The notes beneath the pieces are model-generated. The model was not told the origin of the DNA, made no database searches, and saw nothing but the letters and a program-made list of their open reading frames with translations. This document shows, in pieces, positions 1 to 9,782 of a stretch of 64,000 nucleotides of DNA (positions are counted from its first letter, which is position 1; every line of letters begins with the position of its first letter). Source of the stretch: Rhizobium sp. LC145 (lineage in GTDB: Bacteria; Pseudomonadota; Alphaproteobacteria; Rhizobiales; Rhizobiaceae); contig NZ_LBHV01000001.1 of NCBI RefSeq assembly GCF_001005825.1, positions 248,001-312,000 on the forward strand, in the 5' to 3' direction. A program made the position numbers and the translations under genes.

Positions 1-876
1 CGGCGAGCGTGCGCAGCCCGGCGCGCCGACCACCGGTATTTCGCCTATCCGGCCGAGCACCAGCAGGTTGCCGGGATCGACAGGCATTCCGACATGTTCG
101 ACCACGCCGCCCGCGCCTCTGACCGCGGCGGGAATGACATCGTCGAAATCGGCCACGGCCGAGGCTCCGAAGACGATGATCATCGCCTGCTCGTCATTCC
201 GATCGCGGACGACCTGCCGAAGCGTTTCGGCAAGCGGTTCCGTTGCATGCGGCACCCTTCTCTCATTGATGAGCCGGCTACCAGAAATCGAAAGCCGTTG
301 CTCCAGCAGCCGCGCGGTGCGATCCATCACGGACGCCTTCAGCGAAGGCAGTTCCGTCGCCACCAATGTCACCGTACGGGGACGATAGGGCTTCACCTCG
401 AAGGCTGTCGACCTCGACAGGAGATCGGCAACGGCTCGCACCTTCTCCCGCGGCGCGGCCAGGGGAATGATCTTCACGGTCGCGACCATATCGCCGGTTC
501 GCACCGGCACGTGATCGGCAAGGCAAGCCAGCGTGATCGCCGGATCGATCCGGTTCAACTCGTCCACGACAGCCTTGTCCGCCACGAAGATGCCGTCGAT
601 CCTTGCATAGACATTCACCCGGCCCATCGAGGCTTCGGAGAAGCTCAGGTTGTCGGGAGCGATCGCTTCCATGATCGTCCGGGCAGCTTCGTCTTCCAGC
701 AGATCATCCGGCCCTATCCTCAGCGCGACAACGCTGGTGATGCCCTCCCCGGCCAATGTCTCTATGTCGCCCGCCGTCAGCACATGCCCCTTGGAGAGCC
801 GCCCGCTCGGCAAGCGGATGCTGTGAGCCAGCACAGCCCCTTCCGCATTTCGAAGCTCGAAGGTTCCGAACGGCAT
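1..876 (-). CDS. Molybdopterin-binding protein, MoeA/MobA-like (partial, cut by left edge)
   Basis: The start is an ATG at 876, 5 nt after the stop of the XdhC-domain gene, and the frame stays open to base 1, so only about 292 N-terminal residues are visible. It begins MPFGTFELRNAEGAVLAHS and contains a segment around GHVLTAGDIETLAGEGITSV typical of the molybdopterin-binding domain found in MoeA and in MoCF-binding/MobA fusion proteins. Near the left edge the sequence VFGASAVADFDDVIPAAV resembles the MoCF core. In rhizobia such proteins often continue into a MobA-like nucleotidyltransferase domain that makes the cytosine dinucleotide form of the cofactor; that half would lie outside the window. 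Last gene of a five-gene run with CoxD, CoxE and two XdhC proteins, which supports a role in preparing cofactor for a molybdenum hydroxylase. Confidence 0.82.
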   Translation of the reverse strand, partial: MPFGTFELRNAEGAVLAHSIRLPSGRLSKGHVLTAGDIETLAGEGITSVVALRIGPDDLLEDEAARTIMEAIAPDNLSFSEASMGRVNVYARIDGIFVADKAVVDELNRIDPAITLACLADHVPVRTGDMVATVKIIPLAAPREKVRAVADLLSRSTAFEVKPYRPRTVTLVATELPSLKASVMDRTARLLEQRLSISGSRLINERRVPHATEPLAETLRQVVRDRNDEQAMIIVFGASAVADFDDVIPAAVRGAGGVVEHVGMPVDPGNLLVLGRIGEIPVVGAPGCARSP

Positions 877-881
877 TCCGG

Positions 882-1589
882 TCACTCCCCGCTGACGAGG
901 CCGCTGACGAGATCGCGGCGGCGGAAGGCCTGGACGATCTGCGCAAGCGTGGCGAGTGCGATTTCAGCCGGGCTGGACGCGCCGATGTCGAGGCCGATTG
1001 GCGCGGCGATCCGGCCAATCTCCTCATCCGAGCGGCCCATCTCCCTCAGCCGCTCGACCCGCTTTGCATGGGTCTTGCGGCTGCCGAGCGCGCCGACGTA
1101 AAAGCAGCCGACCCTAAGCGCCTCGGAGATCGCGAAATCGTCGATCTTCGGGTCATGGGTAACGGCGGCGAGCGCGGTATAGGCGTCGAGTGGCCGCTGC
1201 CTCAGCACGTCCTCTGGCCAATCGGCGATGAGGTCGACCCCTTCGAAGCGCTCTTCCGTGGCGAAGGCCGTGCGCGGATCGATAATGGTCAGATCATAGC
1301 CGGCAACCGGAGCCATGCGCGCCAGAGCCTGGCTGATATGCACGGCGCCGATTACCACGATGCGGGGCGGCGGCAGATGCACGTTCAGAAAATAGGGCCG
1401 GCCGTCGGCCTCCACGGTCGAGGATTTGCCCGTTCGAAGGGCCGCTGCGACAGCCTCGCCCAGCAGCCCATCGACCCTGTCTCCCTCCAGGATCACGCGT
1501 CCGCCGCCATCCTCCAGATCGGTCGCAAGAATAGCCGCTCGGCGCGCCTGCCGAGCGGCGTTCAGCGCCTTCAACGCCTGCACATCCAT
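882..1589 (-). CDS. XdhC-family protein, Rossmann (C-terminal type) domain
   Basis: A protein of 235 residues. The C-terminal two thirds form the XdhC Rossmann-type domain: PRIVVIGAVHISQALARMA (about 75-93) is the glycine-poor nucleotide-binding strand-turn-helix, then DPRTAF, THDPKIDD and VGALGSRKTHAKR, all hallmarks of XdhC/CoxI proteins. XdhC proteins bind molybdenum cofactor, promote its sulfuration and insert it into xanthine dehydrogenase or CO-dehydrogenase-like enzymes. Its start overlaps the stop of the upstream XdhC N-domain gene by one base (TGATG), so translation is probably coupled. The last strand-helix GLDIGASSPAEIALATLAQI is intact. The family is clear; which hydroxylase it serves is not visible here. 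Confidence 0.9.
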   Translation of the reverse strand: MDVQALKALNAARQARRAAILATDLEDGGGRVILEGDRVDGLLGEAVAAALRTGKSSTVEADGRPYFLNVHLPPPRIVVIGAVHISQALARMAPVAGYDLTIIDPRTAFATEERFEGVDLIADWPEDVLRQRPLDAYTALAAVTHDPKIDDFAISEALRVGCFYVGALGSRKTHAKRVERLREMGRSDEEIGRIAAPIGLDIGASSPAEIALATLAQIVQAFRRRDLVSGLVSGE

Positions 1590-1915
1590 CAGCCGAGCCT
1601 TTCGAGATAGACCTTGATCCTGCCGCCGCAGGAGAGGCCGACGCGCCAGGCGGTCTCGTCGGCCACGCCGAACTCCAGCATTTTCGGCGTTCCGGATGCG
1701 ATGACATCAAGCGCCTCGGCAATCACGGCGCCTTCGACACAGCCACCGGAGACGGAGCCCTCGAAATTGCCCTCGCCATCGATGACAAGGTGGCTGCCGG
1801 CCTGCCTGGGGGCGGAACCCCAGGTTTCGATGACGGTGGCAACGGCAACGTCGCGTCCGGCATTCTTCCAGGTTTCGGCGGTGACCAGAGGATCAAGCGT
1901 ATCGAGGTCGGTCAT
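1589..1915 (-). CDS. XdhC/CoxI N-terminal-domain protein, stand-alone
   Basis: A 108-residue protein that is only the N-terminal domain of XdhC/CoxI: VIETWGSAPRQAGSHLVI (about 29-46), the conserved SGGCVEGAV (about 55-63) and LSCGGRIKVYLERL at the C-terminus. The two cysteines in SGGCVE and LSCGG are the conserved pair of this domain. In many bacteria this domain is fused to the Rossmann domain encoded by the next gene, so the two products may act as a two-subunit maturation factor. It overlaps the upstream CoxE gene by 4 nt (ATGA) and the downstream gene by 1 nt. Cytosolic, with no signal peptide. Confidence 0.9.
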   Translation of the reverse strand: MTDLDTLDPLVTAETWKNAGRDVAVATVIETWGSAPRQAGSHLVIDGEGNFEGSVSGGCVEGAVIAEALDVIASGTPKMLEFGVADETAWRVGLSCGGRIKVYLERLG

Positions 1916-3171
1916 GCGGTCCTCCTTGCCTTGTCGAGAAAACGCCTTGGATCGGCAGCCTTTACATGTTGATCCGAAAGCGCCGCCGCAAGGTCCGCCA
2001 GCGATTGAAGATTGTGGACGGCGCGAAACTCGTCCACATGCGGCAGTATGGCCCGCACGCCGCGGGCTCGCGCCTCAAAACCGTCGAAACGCAGCAGCGG
2101 GTTGAGCCAGATCAGACGACGGCACGAGCGGTGCAGCCGGTCGATCTCGGCTTCCAACTGCTCCACGCCTTCGCGCTCCAGCCCGTCCGTGATGAGCAGC
2201 ACGACCGCGCCCTGCCCCAACACCCGGCGCGACCAAAGGCGATTGAATTCAGCCAGCGTCGCCCCAATCCGCGTTCCGCCGGACCAATCACGCACCGCCG
2301 CCGCGCAGGCTGCCAGCGCCTCGTCAGGATCACGCCGGCGCATCTGGCGGGTGACATTGGTCAGCCGCGTGCCGAACAGGAAGGTGTGCACGCGGGCGCG
2401 TTTCTCGGTCACGGCATGCAGGAAATGCAGGAAGATGCGGGTGTACTGGCTCATGGAGCCGGAAATATCGGCCAGTACCACCAGCGGCGGCGGCGCCGGC
2501 TTCCGCTCCCGGAAACGCGGAAGGATGAGGTCTCCGCCGCTTCGCATCGCCTGTCGCATGGTAGCTCGCGCATCGATCTTTCGCGAACGCGTCGATGACC
2601 GGAAGCGGCGGGTCGCGACCTCATCGAGCGGCAGCGCAAGCCGCGCAAGCTCCCGGCGCGCGGAGGCAAGTTCGTCAGCCGTCATCTGAGCGAAATCCCG
2701 CTGTTTCAGCACTTCCGAACCGGATGTCGTGAAGCGTGCGTCGACCTCGATTTCGGGCGGCATCTTGCGGTCTGTCGTCTCGGGCCGCTCCGCCACCAGC
2801 GCATTGGCGACGCGGGCGCTGCCGGCGCGCTGCTTCTCCTGCTCGCTGCCGGTCGCTTTCGGAGACATCATGGCGATCATCTTGCCGACGAGGTCGCGCG
2901 AACGCCAGAAGAGCCGGAAGGCTTCGTCGAAGACCGCCTGATCCTCGTGCCGCTTCACGAAAACGGCAGAAAGAGCGGCGTGAAACTCCTCGCGGGAACC
3001 GATGCCGATCGCATCGACCGCCTCGATCGCGTCGGCGGCGGCTGCGGGACCCGTCTTAAGCCCAGCCCGGCGCAACACGCGAGAAAAATAGACGAGATTG
3101 TCCGAGAGCCGTCCCTCACCGGCAGGGACTGGCGGAATGATGATTCCGTCTTCGGACCCGTTTTCGCCCAT
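1912..3171 (-). CDS. VWA-domain protein, CoxE family
   Basis: A protein of 419 residues. The N-terminal half (1-220) is helical and charged; the C-terminal half is a von Willebrand factor A domain with the metal-binding DISGSMS at 235-241, then SGGTRIGATL and LLITDGLE. This matches CoxE, the partner of the MoxR-type ATPase CoxD. In Oligotropha carboxidovorans CoxD and CoxE take part in assembling the copper-sulfur-molybdenum centre of CO dehydrogenase; homologues occur with other molybdenum hydroxylases. The CoxD gene ends 3 nt upstream and the following gene overlaps by 4 nt, so this is a tight operon. No structural hydroxylase gene is in the window. Confidence 0.92.
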   Translation of the reverse strand: MGENGSEDGIIIPPVPAGEGRLSDNLVYFSRVLRRAGLKTGPAAAADAIEAVDAIGIGSREEFHAALSAVFVKRHEDQAVFDEAFRLFWRSRDLVGKMIAMMSPKATGSEQEKQRAGSARVANALVAERPETTDRKMPPEIEVDARFTTSGSEVLKQRDFAQMTADELASARRELARLALPLDEVATRRFRSSTRSRKIDARATMRQAMRSGGDLILPRFRERKPAPPPLVVLADISGSMSQYTRIFLHFLHAVTEKRARVHTFLFGTRLTNVTRQMRRRDPDEALAACAAAVRDWSGGTRIGATLAEFNRLWSRRVLGQGAVVLLITDGLEREGVEQLEAEIDRLHRSCRRLIWLNPLLRFDGFEARARGVRAILPHVDEFRAVHNLQSLADLAAALSDQHVKAADPRRFLDKARRTA

Positions 3172-3174
3172 GGC

Positions 3175-4089
3175 TCAACCTGCTGCTGAAAGATCGGCCT
3201 TCACCTCGGAAAGCACGCGAGCGCCCTCGCCGCCCTGGATGCGCGCAATATCGTCCTGATATTTCAGGAGGGTGCCCAGCGTATCCGCGATGGTTTCCGG
3301 ATCGAGCGCGATGCGGTCGAGCTCGGTGAGCGCCGTCGCCCAGTCTATCGTCTCGGCAACGCCCGGATTCTTGAAGAGGTCGAGCGTTCTCAGCTTCTGC
3401 ACATAGGCAACGATCTGCCGCGACAGGATCTCGCCGCATTGCGGCGCCTTGCGCCGGACGATCTCAAGCTCCTGCTCCGCATCCGGATAATCCACCCAAT
3501 GATAGAGGCAGCGCCGTTTCAGCGCGTCATGTATTTCGCGCGTCCGGTTGGTGGTGATGACGACGATCGGCGGTTCGGAAGCCTTGATCGTCCCGAATTC
3601 GGGGATCGTCACCTGAAAATCGGAAAGCACTTCCAGCAGAAAGGCTTCGAAGGCCTCGTCGGTGCGGTCGAGCTCGTCGATCAGGAAGACCGGAGCCGGC
3701 TCGCCGGCTTGCCCGAGTGCTTGCAGCACCGGCCGGCGGATGAGATGGCGCTCGGAAAAGAGGTCGGTCTCGAGCTTCTTGCGGTCCTTGATGCCGACGG
3801 CTTCGGAAAGGCGGATATCCAGCATCTGCGCCGGGTAGTTCCACTCATAGACGGCCGAGGAAATATCCAGCCCCTCGTAGCACTGCAGGCGGATCAGCGG
3901 CCGCTGCAATGCCTTTGCCAACGTCTTTGCGATCTCCGTCTTGCCAACCCCCGCCTCGCCTTCGAGGAAAAGCGGCCGCTTCATCCTGAGCGCGAGAAAA
4001 ACCACCGTCGCGAGCGCCCTGCCTGCAAGATAGTCCTCGCGGCTTAGGAGCGCGACGGTTTCCTCGATCGAGGCGGGTAGCTGCGGCAT
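3175..4089 (-). CDS. MoxR-family AAA+ ATPase, CoxD type
   Basis: A 304-residue AAA+ ATPase with Walker A GEAGVGKT at 44-51, Walker B VFLIDELDRTDE near 115, sensor-1 ITTNRTRE and a lid segment ending GEGARVLSEVK. The frame extends upstream to 4260, but the ATG at 4089 has GGGAG 5 nt before it and gives MPQLPASIEETVALL, the usual N-terminus of this family, so I start there. MoxR ATPases work with VWA proteins as chaperone-like complexes; the directly following CoxE gene supports the CoxD assignment for molybdenum-hydroxylase active-site maturation. Cytosolic. Confidence 0.92.
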   Translation of the reverse strand: MPQLPASIEETVALLSREDYLAGRALATVVFLALRMKRPLFLEGEAGVGKTEIAKTLAKALQRPLIRLQCYEGLDISSAVYEWNYPAQMLDIRLSEAVGIKDRKKLETDLFSERHLIRRPVLQALGQAGEPAPVFLIDELDRTDEAFEAFLLEVLSDFQVTIPEFGTIKASEPPIVVITTNRTREIHDALKRRCLYHWVDYPDAEQELEIVRRKAPQCGEILSRQIVAYVQKLRTLDLFKNPGVAETIDWATALTELDRIALDPETIADTLGTLLKYQDDIARIQGGEGARVLSEVKADLSAAG

Positions 4090-4114
4090 GTGTTCTCCCC
4101 TTTTGGGAGCAAGT

Positions 4115-4609
4115 CTACAGAGTGCGGAAATCCCGGTCCAGATAGATGAGCGACGGGCTGTGCGGACCGAAATGCAGCCCGACCACTTCTCCGAACATGA
4201 CGAAATGGGTCGAGACCGGCTTGATGTCGATAAGCCGGCAATCGAAGGAGACGACCGCATCGGAAAGAACCGGCGCGCCGGTTACGAGCTTTCGCCATTC
4301 GCCCATCGCGAATCGCTCATCCACGGCCACCCCGCTCAGGCCCGCGAAGGCGGTCGCCAACGCCTGATGATGGGCCGCCAAGGAATTCAGGGCGAAGACG
4401 CCGCTCTTCTCGAAAATCGCATTGTTCTCGTTGCTGCCGTTGAGGCACACGAGCACTGTCGGCGGGTTGTCGGAAACCGAGCAGGCTGCGGTCACGGTAA
4501 CGCCGCGCCTGACGCCTTCATGTTCCGTGGCCACCACCTGCACATGGCCGGCATATCGCGCCATGGCATTGCGATAAAGAGCGGGCGTGAGGAGCTGCTG
4601 GTCCGTCAA
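4115..4609 (-). CDS. Flavin reductase family protein (TTG start preferred)
   Basis: A short flavin reductase-like split-barrel protein. The core includes YRNAMARYAGHVQVVAT, GVTVTAACSVSDNPPTVLVC and FVMFGEVVGL, which match the RutF/HpaC type that reduces free FMN or FAD with NAD(P)H for a partner monooxygenase. The frame is open from an ATG at 4693 (192 aa), but that ATG lacks a good ribosome site; the TTG at 4609 has GGAG 6 nt upstream and gives a 164-aa protein that begins just before the conserved fold, so I prefer it. It lies 25 nt upstream of the CoxD gene on the same strand and may be co-transcribed with the molybdenum maturation set. Its partner oxygenase is unknown. Confidence 0.85.
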   Translation of the reverse strand: MTDQQLLTPALYRNAMARYAGHVQVVATEHEGVRRGVTVTAACSVSDNPPTVLVCLNGSNENNAIFEKSGVFALNSLAAHHQALATAFAGLSGVAVDERFAMGEWRKLVTGAPVLSDAVVSFDCRLIDIKPVSTHFVMFGEVVGLHFGPHSPSLIYLDRDFRTL

Positions 4610-4787
4610 AAAATTCTCCGTGGGACCGGGAAGTCCCTCAATGTTACGCCGGATATCATGACGCCGATAGACCATTTCCACGGCGGCATCCATGCTTTTG
4701 ATTTCCGGCGCTACTCCCTATAGCCGATTCTCTTTGACGCAGGCGATCAGCACGCTAAAACGCGGTTAAGCAAGGGCTTAGGAAATC

Positions 4788-5867
4788 ATGACGTTGAGAC
4801 GCATCGCCACCGCCCTCGTCCTGGCATCGGCATTTGCCCACAATGCGGCATCCGCTGCTGTCATCGGCGTGGTGGCGCCGAAAAGCGGGCCTTACGCCCT
4901 TCTCGGCACTCAGGTCCTGGAAGGCGCGCGTGCGGCAGCGGCGACCGGCGGCGACCGGCTCGTCGAGATCGACGAAACCTGCGAGGCGGGAACGGGCGGC
5001 GCGCTCGCCGATCAACTGATGGCCGCCAAGGTCGAAATTGCCATCGGCTTCCTCTGCGTCGAGACGCTGACCGAGGCGCTGCCGGTGCTGAAGAACGCGG
5101 GCATTCCCGCCGTCAGCATCTCCGTTCGCTCGAAAATCCTGATGGAAGACGCGATGCGTGGCGGCTGGCCTTTCTTCCGCATGGCGCCGGTCGAAGGCGA
5201 CGAGGCGGAAAAGCTTTCCGAAATCATCCTTTCGGATTGGAAAGCCCACCCGGTCGCCGTGATCGAGGACGGCACGATCTACGGCCGGGAGCTCGCGAGC
5301 GCCGTACGTCAAAAGCTGGAAGCCGGTGGGATCGCCCCGGTCTTTACCGATACGTTTCGCCCGGGCCAGGAACAGCAGATCGCCCTGGTGCGCCGGCTTG
5401 CAAGGGCGGGCGCGACGCATGTCATGATCGGCGGCGATCGAAACGACATAGCGATCATCGCGCGCGACGCGGCGGCGGAGAATATCCCGCTGACCATCCT
5501 CGGCGGCGATACGCTGAGGGCGGCCGATCGTCCCGTTCCGCTGCGTGAAGGCGTCCTCGCGGCCGCGCTTCCCGATTACGCCGCCATGCCCGAAGCGGCA
5601 CAGGCGGTTGCAGCCCTTGCGGCCCGGAACATAACTCCCGAGGGCTATATGCTGCCTTCCTATGCCGCGGTGGAACTCGCCCGCCAGGCGCTTGCCCGCG
5701 CCGCCGAGGAGAACAATCCGCTGACGGAAATCCTCGCCGATGCGACTTTCCCGACCGTGATCGGCGCGATCGACTTCGATGACGGGCACGAGCTCGCCGC
5801 CAACCCGCTTCAGCTTCAGGAATGGCGGGGGACCGCATTTGTGCCTGCCCGTCCCGCGACCGAGTGA
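4788..5867 (+). CDS. ABC transporter substrate-binding protein, branched-chain amino acid type
   Basis: A 359-residue periplasmic binding protein. The first 23 residues are a signal peptide (MTLRRIATALVLASAFAHNA, cleaved near ASA-AV). The mature start VIGVVAPKSGPYALLGTQV is the classic opening of the Peripla_BP_6 (Leu/Ile/Val-binding, LivK-like) fold, followed by IGFLCVETLTEALPVL and AVIEDGTIYGREL. No permease or ATPase gene is adjacent: the next gene is rpe on the same strand and the flavin reductase diverges, so this is an orphan binding protein that either serves a transporter encoded elsewhere or has a sensory role. The ligand cannot be told from sequence. Confidence 0.87.
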   Translation: MTLRRIATALVLASAFAHNAASAAVIGVVAPKSGPYALLGTQVLEGARAAAATGGDRLVEIDETCEAGTGGALADQLMAAKVEIAIGFLCVETLTEALPVLKNAGIPAVSISVRSKILMEDAMRGGWPFFRMAPVEGDEAEKLSEIILSDWKAHPVAVIEDGTIYGRELASAVRQKLEAGGIAPVFTDTFRPGQEQQIALVRRLARAGATHVMIGGDRNDIAIIARDAAAENIPLTILGGDTLRAADRPVPLREGVLAAALPDYAAMPEAAQAVAALAARNITPEGYMLPSYAAVELARQALARAAEENNPLTEILADATFPTVIGAIDFDDGHELAANPLQLQEWRGTAFVPARPATE

Positions 5868-5935
5868 CGTATCCGACGATTGTTCCTCCGCCGAAGCGGT
5901 GATAGAGCAAGCGCGAGACAGCCGGAGACCTGCCA

Positions 5936-6613
5936 ATGACGCTTCCCATCCGCATTGCCCCTTCAATTCTCGCCGCCGATTTTTCCAGGCTCGGCCAGGA
6001 AGTGCGCGATGTCGTGGAAGCGGGCGCCGATTGGGTTCACCTCGACGTCATGGACGGGCATTTCGTGCCCAACATCTCCTTCGGTCCGGATGTCATCAAG
6101 TCGCTGCGGCCCTACACGAAAGCCTTTTTCGACTGCCACCTGATGATCTCTCCGGCAGATCCCTATCTCGAGGCCTTCGCGAAGGCGGGCTGCGACGGCA
6201 TAACCGTGCATGCGGAAGCCGGCCCGCACCTGCATCGCTCGCTGCAGACCATCCGCACGCTCGGAAAGAAGGTCGGCGTGACGCTCAACCCCGCCACACC
6301 GCTTTCCGTGCTGGAAAACGTGCTGGATGACGTGGACCTCATCCTCATCATGAGCGTCAATCCGGGTTTCGGCGGCCAGAAATTCATCCCGGCTATGGTG
6401 GAGAAGATCCGCGCCGCCAAGGCTCTCATCGGTGCCCGCCCGATCGAGCTGGAAGTCGATGGCGGCATCACCGCCGAGACGATTGGCGCCGCGACCGCTG
6501 CCGGTGCCAATGTCTTCGTCGCCGGCTCGGCCGTCTACAAGGGCGACGGCATCGAATCTTATAGGGCCAATATCGCCGGCCTGAAGGGTGCAGCGGAGCA
6601 AGGGCGCAAATGA
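5936..6613 (+). CDS. rpe: Ribulose-phosphate 3-epimerase
   Basis: A 225-residue TIM-barrel enzyme interconverting ribulose 5-phosphate and xylulose 5-phosphate in the pentose phosphate pathway. It shows IAPSILAADFSRLG at the N-terminus, the signature LDVMDGHFVPN, the metal-site CHLMISPAD, SVNPGFGGQKF, and the phosphate-binding EVDGGITAET and FVAGSAVYKG. Length is normal for the family. The stop overlaps the start of the following DUF2259 gene (ATGA), so the two are translationally coupled. Confidence 0.97.
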   Translation: MTLPIRIAPSILAADFSRLGQEVRDVVEAGADWVHLDVMDGHFVPNISFGPDVIKSLRPYTKAFFDCHLMISPADPYLEAFAKAGCDGITVHAEAGPHLHRSLQTIRTLGKKVGVTLNPATPLSVLENVLDDVDLILIMSVNPGFGGQKFIPAMVEKIRAAKALIGARPIELEVDGGITAETIGAATAAGANVFVAGSAVYKGDGIESYRANIAGLKGAAEQGRK

Positions 6614-7347
6614 GAGCAGCATTGCGATTATCGGTTCTGGCCATTGCGGCGGCATTCCTTGCCGGCTCCGCAACGGCTGCAGATATCGCCAGCTTCCGCC
6701 CTATCGGCTTTTCTCCGGATGGGCGCGTCTTCGCCTTCGAAGAGTTCGGCATCCAGGATGGATCGGGCTTTCCCTATTCGAACATCTACGTTCTGGATCT
6801 GGAAAAGGACGGCTATCTGCAGGGCACGCCCTACCGGGTTCGCCTCGACGACGAGAAGGCCACCCTCGCCGAAGCGCGCCGCCAGGCCCGCGATAAGGCA
6901 GAGGGGCTCATCGCCAGCCACGAGTTGGCCGATAATCCCGGCGAAATCCTCGCCTTCAATCCAGTTACAGAGGTCGACGCCGATCCCCACCGGCTTCGTT
7001 ACCGCGACTATGCCGTCGTTCCGCCCGTCGGCGAGCCGGATACGCTGACCCTTGAGGAAATTCCGCAAGAACCGGACGATCGCTGCTCCGGCATGGTCGA
7101 GAAAATGGCGGCCTTCCGGTTGCGGATCACCGAGGAAGACGGCAAGCCCGCCGACCAGTTGATCCACGAGGACCAGAGGGTTCCGGCCTCCCGCGGCTGT
7201 GCGACGGGTTATCGCCTGGCTGGCGTCATGGGCGGCACGGCGATGGACCGTTCGCCCTTCAAAGTCGCGCTCGTCATGGTTCTCAGCCTCGGTTTTGAAG
7301 GCTCCGACGGCCGCTGGATCGCCGTCCCGATCAAGGCCGCGCCATAG
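6610..7347 (+). CDS. DUF2259-type secreted protein
   Basis: A 245-residue exported protein with a signal peptide (MRAALRLSVLAIAAAFLAGS, cleavage near ATA-AD) followed by IASFRPIGFSPDGRVFAFEE, a beta-propeller-like opening that matches the DUF2259 family of predicted secreted proteins. A central segment, KATLAEARRQARDKAEGL, is helical; four cysteines may pair in the periplasm. The C-terminal part MVLSLGFEGSDGRWIAVP is beta-rich. It overlaps rpe by 4 nt. I know of no function for the family, and the coupling to rpe is not explained by any obvious shared chemistry. Confidence 0.83.
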   Translation: MRAALRLSVLAIAAAFLAGSATAADIASFRPIGFSPDGRVFAFEEFGIQDGSGFPYSNIYVLDLEKDGYLQGTPYRVRLDDEKATLAEARRQARDKAEGLIASHELADNPGEILAFNPVTEVDADPHRLRYRDYAVVPPVGEPDTLTLEEIPQEPDDRCSGMVEKMAAFRLRITEEDGKPADQLIHEDQRVPASRGCATGYRLAGVMGGTAMDRSPFKVALVMVLSLGFEGSDGRWIAVPIKAAP

Positions 7348-7434
7348 TTTCCGCCATATCCGCCGTGCTGAACATTGAGCTTTGACCGGTTTCTTGCTAC
7401 AGCGGCCCCGACGAAGCGTAGGAAGACAAAGCCC

Positions 7435-8736
<1,302 letters not shown>

Positions 8737-8759
8737 GCCCCATAACCGCTGAAATTGCC

Positions 8760-8787
8760 TGCCGCCGGCTCATGCCGGCGGCATTTT
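8760..8787 (+). terminator. Rho-independent terminator after purB
   Basis: A perfect 10-bp stem (8760-8769 pairs with 8774-8783, TGCCGCCGGC) with a TCAT loop, followed by TTTT. It lies 23 nt after the purB stop and 12 nt before the end of the convergent DUF2189 gene. Confidence 0.85.
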
Positions 8788-8799
8788 CGTTTCCGGCCG

Positions 8800-9621
8800 T
8801 CAGCCCGGCTGGCGCATTTCGCCCTCGGCGGGCACGATGATCTTGCGATACAGGTGCCAGGTCGCGTGGCCGAGAACCGGCATGATGACGGCAAGCCCTG
8901 CAAAGATCGGGATCGTGCCGATTGCCAGCAGCACGGCGACGATCAGCCCCCAAAGCGCCACCGGCACCGGATTGGCGAACGTGGCCCGCACGCTCGCATC
9001 CACGGCGGCTGCGGCACCCACATCCCGATCGAGCAGGAGCGGGAATGCGACGACGGTCGTTGCGAGCACCACCACCGCAAAGAGGAAGCCGGCAAGATTG
9101 CCCCAGAGGATCACTCCCCTTCCCTCCGGCGTCGTCAGCACCTGCGACAGGAAGGATGAGACAGAGGTGGGCACCGCTTCGCCGAAATAGGCTGTATAGA
9201 TCGCCTGGGCCGTGAGAAGCCAGACAACGAACAGCGCAAGCAGCAAGAGCGCTACCGCGACGATCGACGGCAGCGCCGGTGATCTCTGCACATCCAGCGC
9301 GTGGCGCCAGGAGGTATCCATGCCCCGTTCCCGGCGGCGGCTGATCTCATAGAGGCCGATGGCCGCGATCGGCCCCAGCAAGGCGAAGCCCGACATTAGC
9401 GGATAGATCAGGGGCAAGAGATTGGCTCCGGAACTCCACAACGTGAGCACCACGCCGGCAATCGGATACATCAGACACAGGAAAACATAATGCGACGGCT
9501 TTTCGCGGAAATCGTCCCATCCAAGCCGCAGGGCGTCCACGATATCGCCTATGCCTATCCTGCGAACAGCCGGGCGCACGAAACTGTTGTCCGCGCCGGC
9601 CATGACATGAAATGCCGTCAT
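8800..9621 (-). CDS. DUF2189 family integral membrane protein
   Basis: A 273-residue inner-membrane protein with about six hydrophobic segments: FLCLMYPIAGVVLTLW, FALLGPIAAIGLYEIS, a long one around IVAVALLLLALFVVWLL, NLAGFLFAVVVLATTVV, VALWGLIVAVLLAIGTI and PIFAGLAVIMPVLGHATW. The pattern and the loop GLYEISRRRERG match DUF2189, described as an uncharacterised membrane family common in Rhizobiales. The last residues carry a cytosolic basic tail. No operon partner: it converges with purB and diverges from the small hydrolase at 9783. Function unknown. Confidence 0.85.
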   Translation of the reverse strand: MTAFHVMAGADNSFVRPAVRRIGIGDIVDALRLGWDDFREKPSHYVFLCLMYPIAGVVLTLWSSGANLLPLIYPLMSGFALLGPIAAIGLYEISRRRERGMDTSWRHALDVQRSPALPSIVAVALLLLALFVVWLLTAQAIYTAYFGEAVPTSVSSFLSQVLTTPEGRGVILWGNLAGFLFAVVVLATTVVAFPLLLDRDVGAAAAVDASVRATFANPVPVALWGLIVAVLLAIGTIPIFAGLAVIMPVLGHATWHLYRKIIVPAEGEMRQPG

Positions 9622-9782
9622 GACATAGTCTCCTCCTTAGCAGCCGGCGGTGGAGAAGGCTCGGCAAGGCAGATTGCCGAGATGCTCAATGCTACCGGCA
9701 TGCGATGATCCTAGCGGATTTTGAGAAATCTGGAGCCTTTTTGCTTGACTTCAATAGGTGTCGATCTCACATCGGCGCCATC

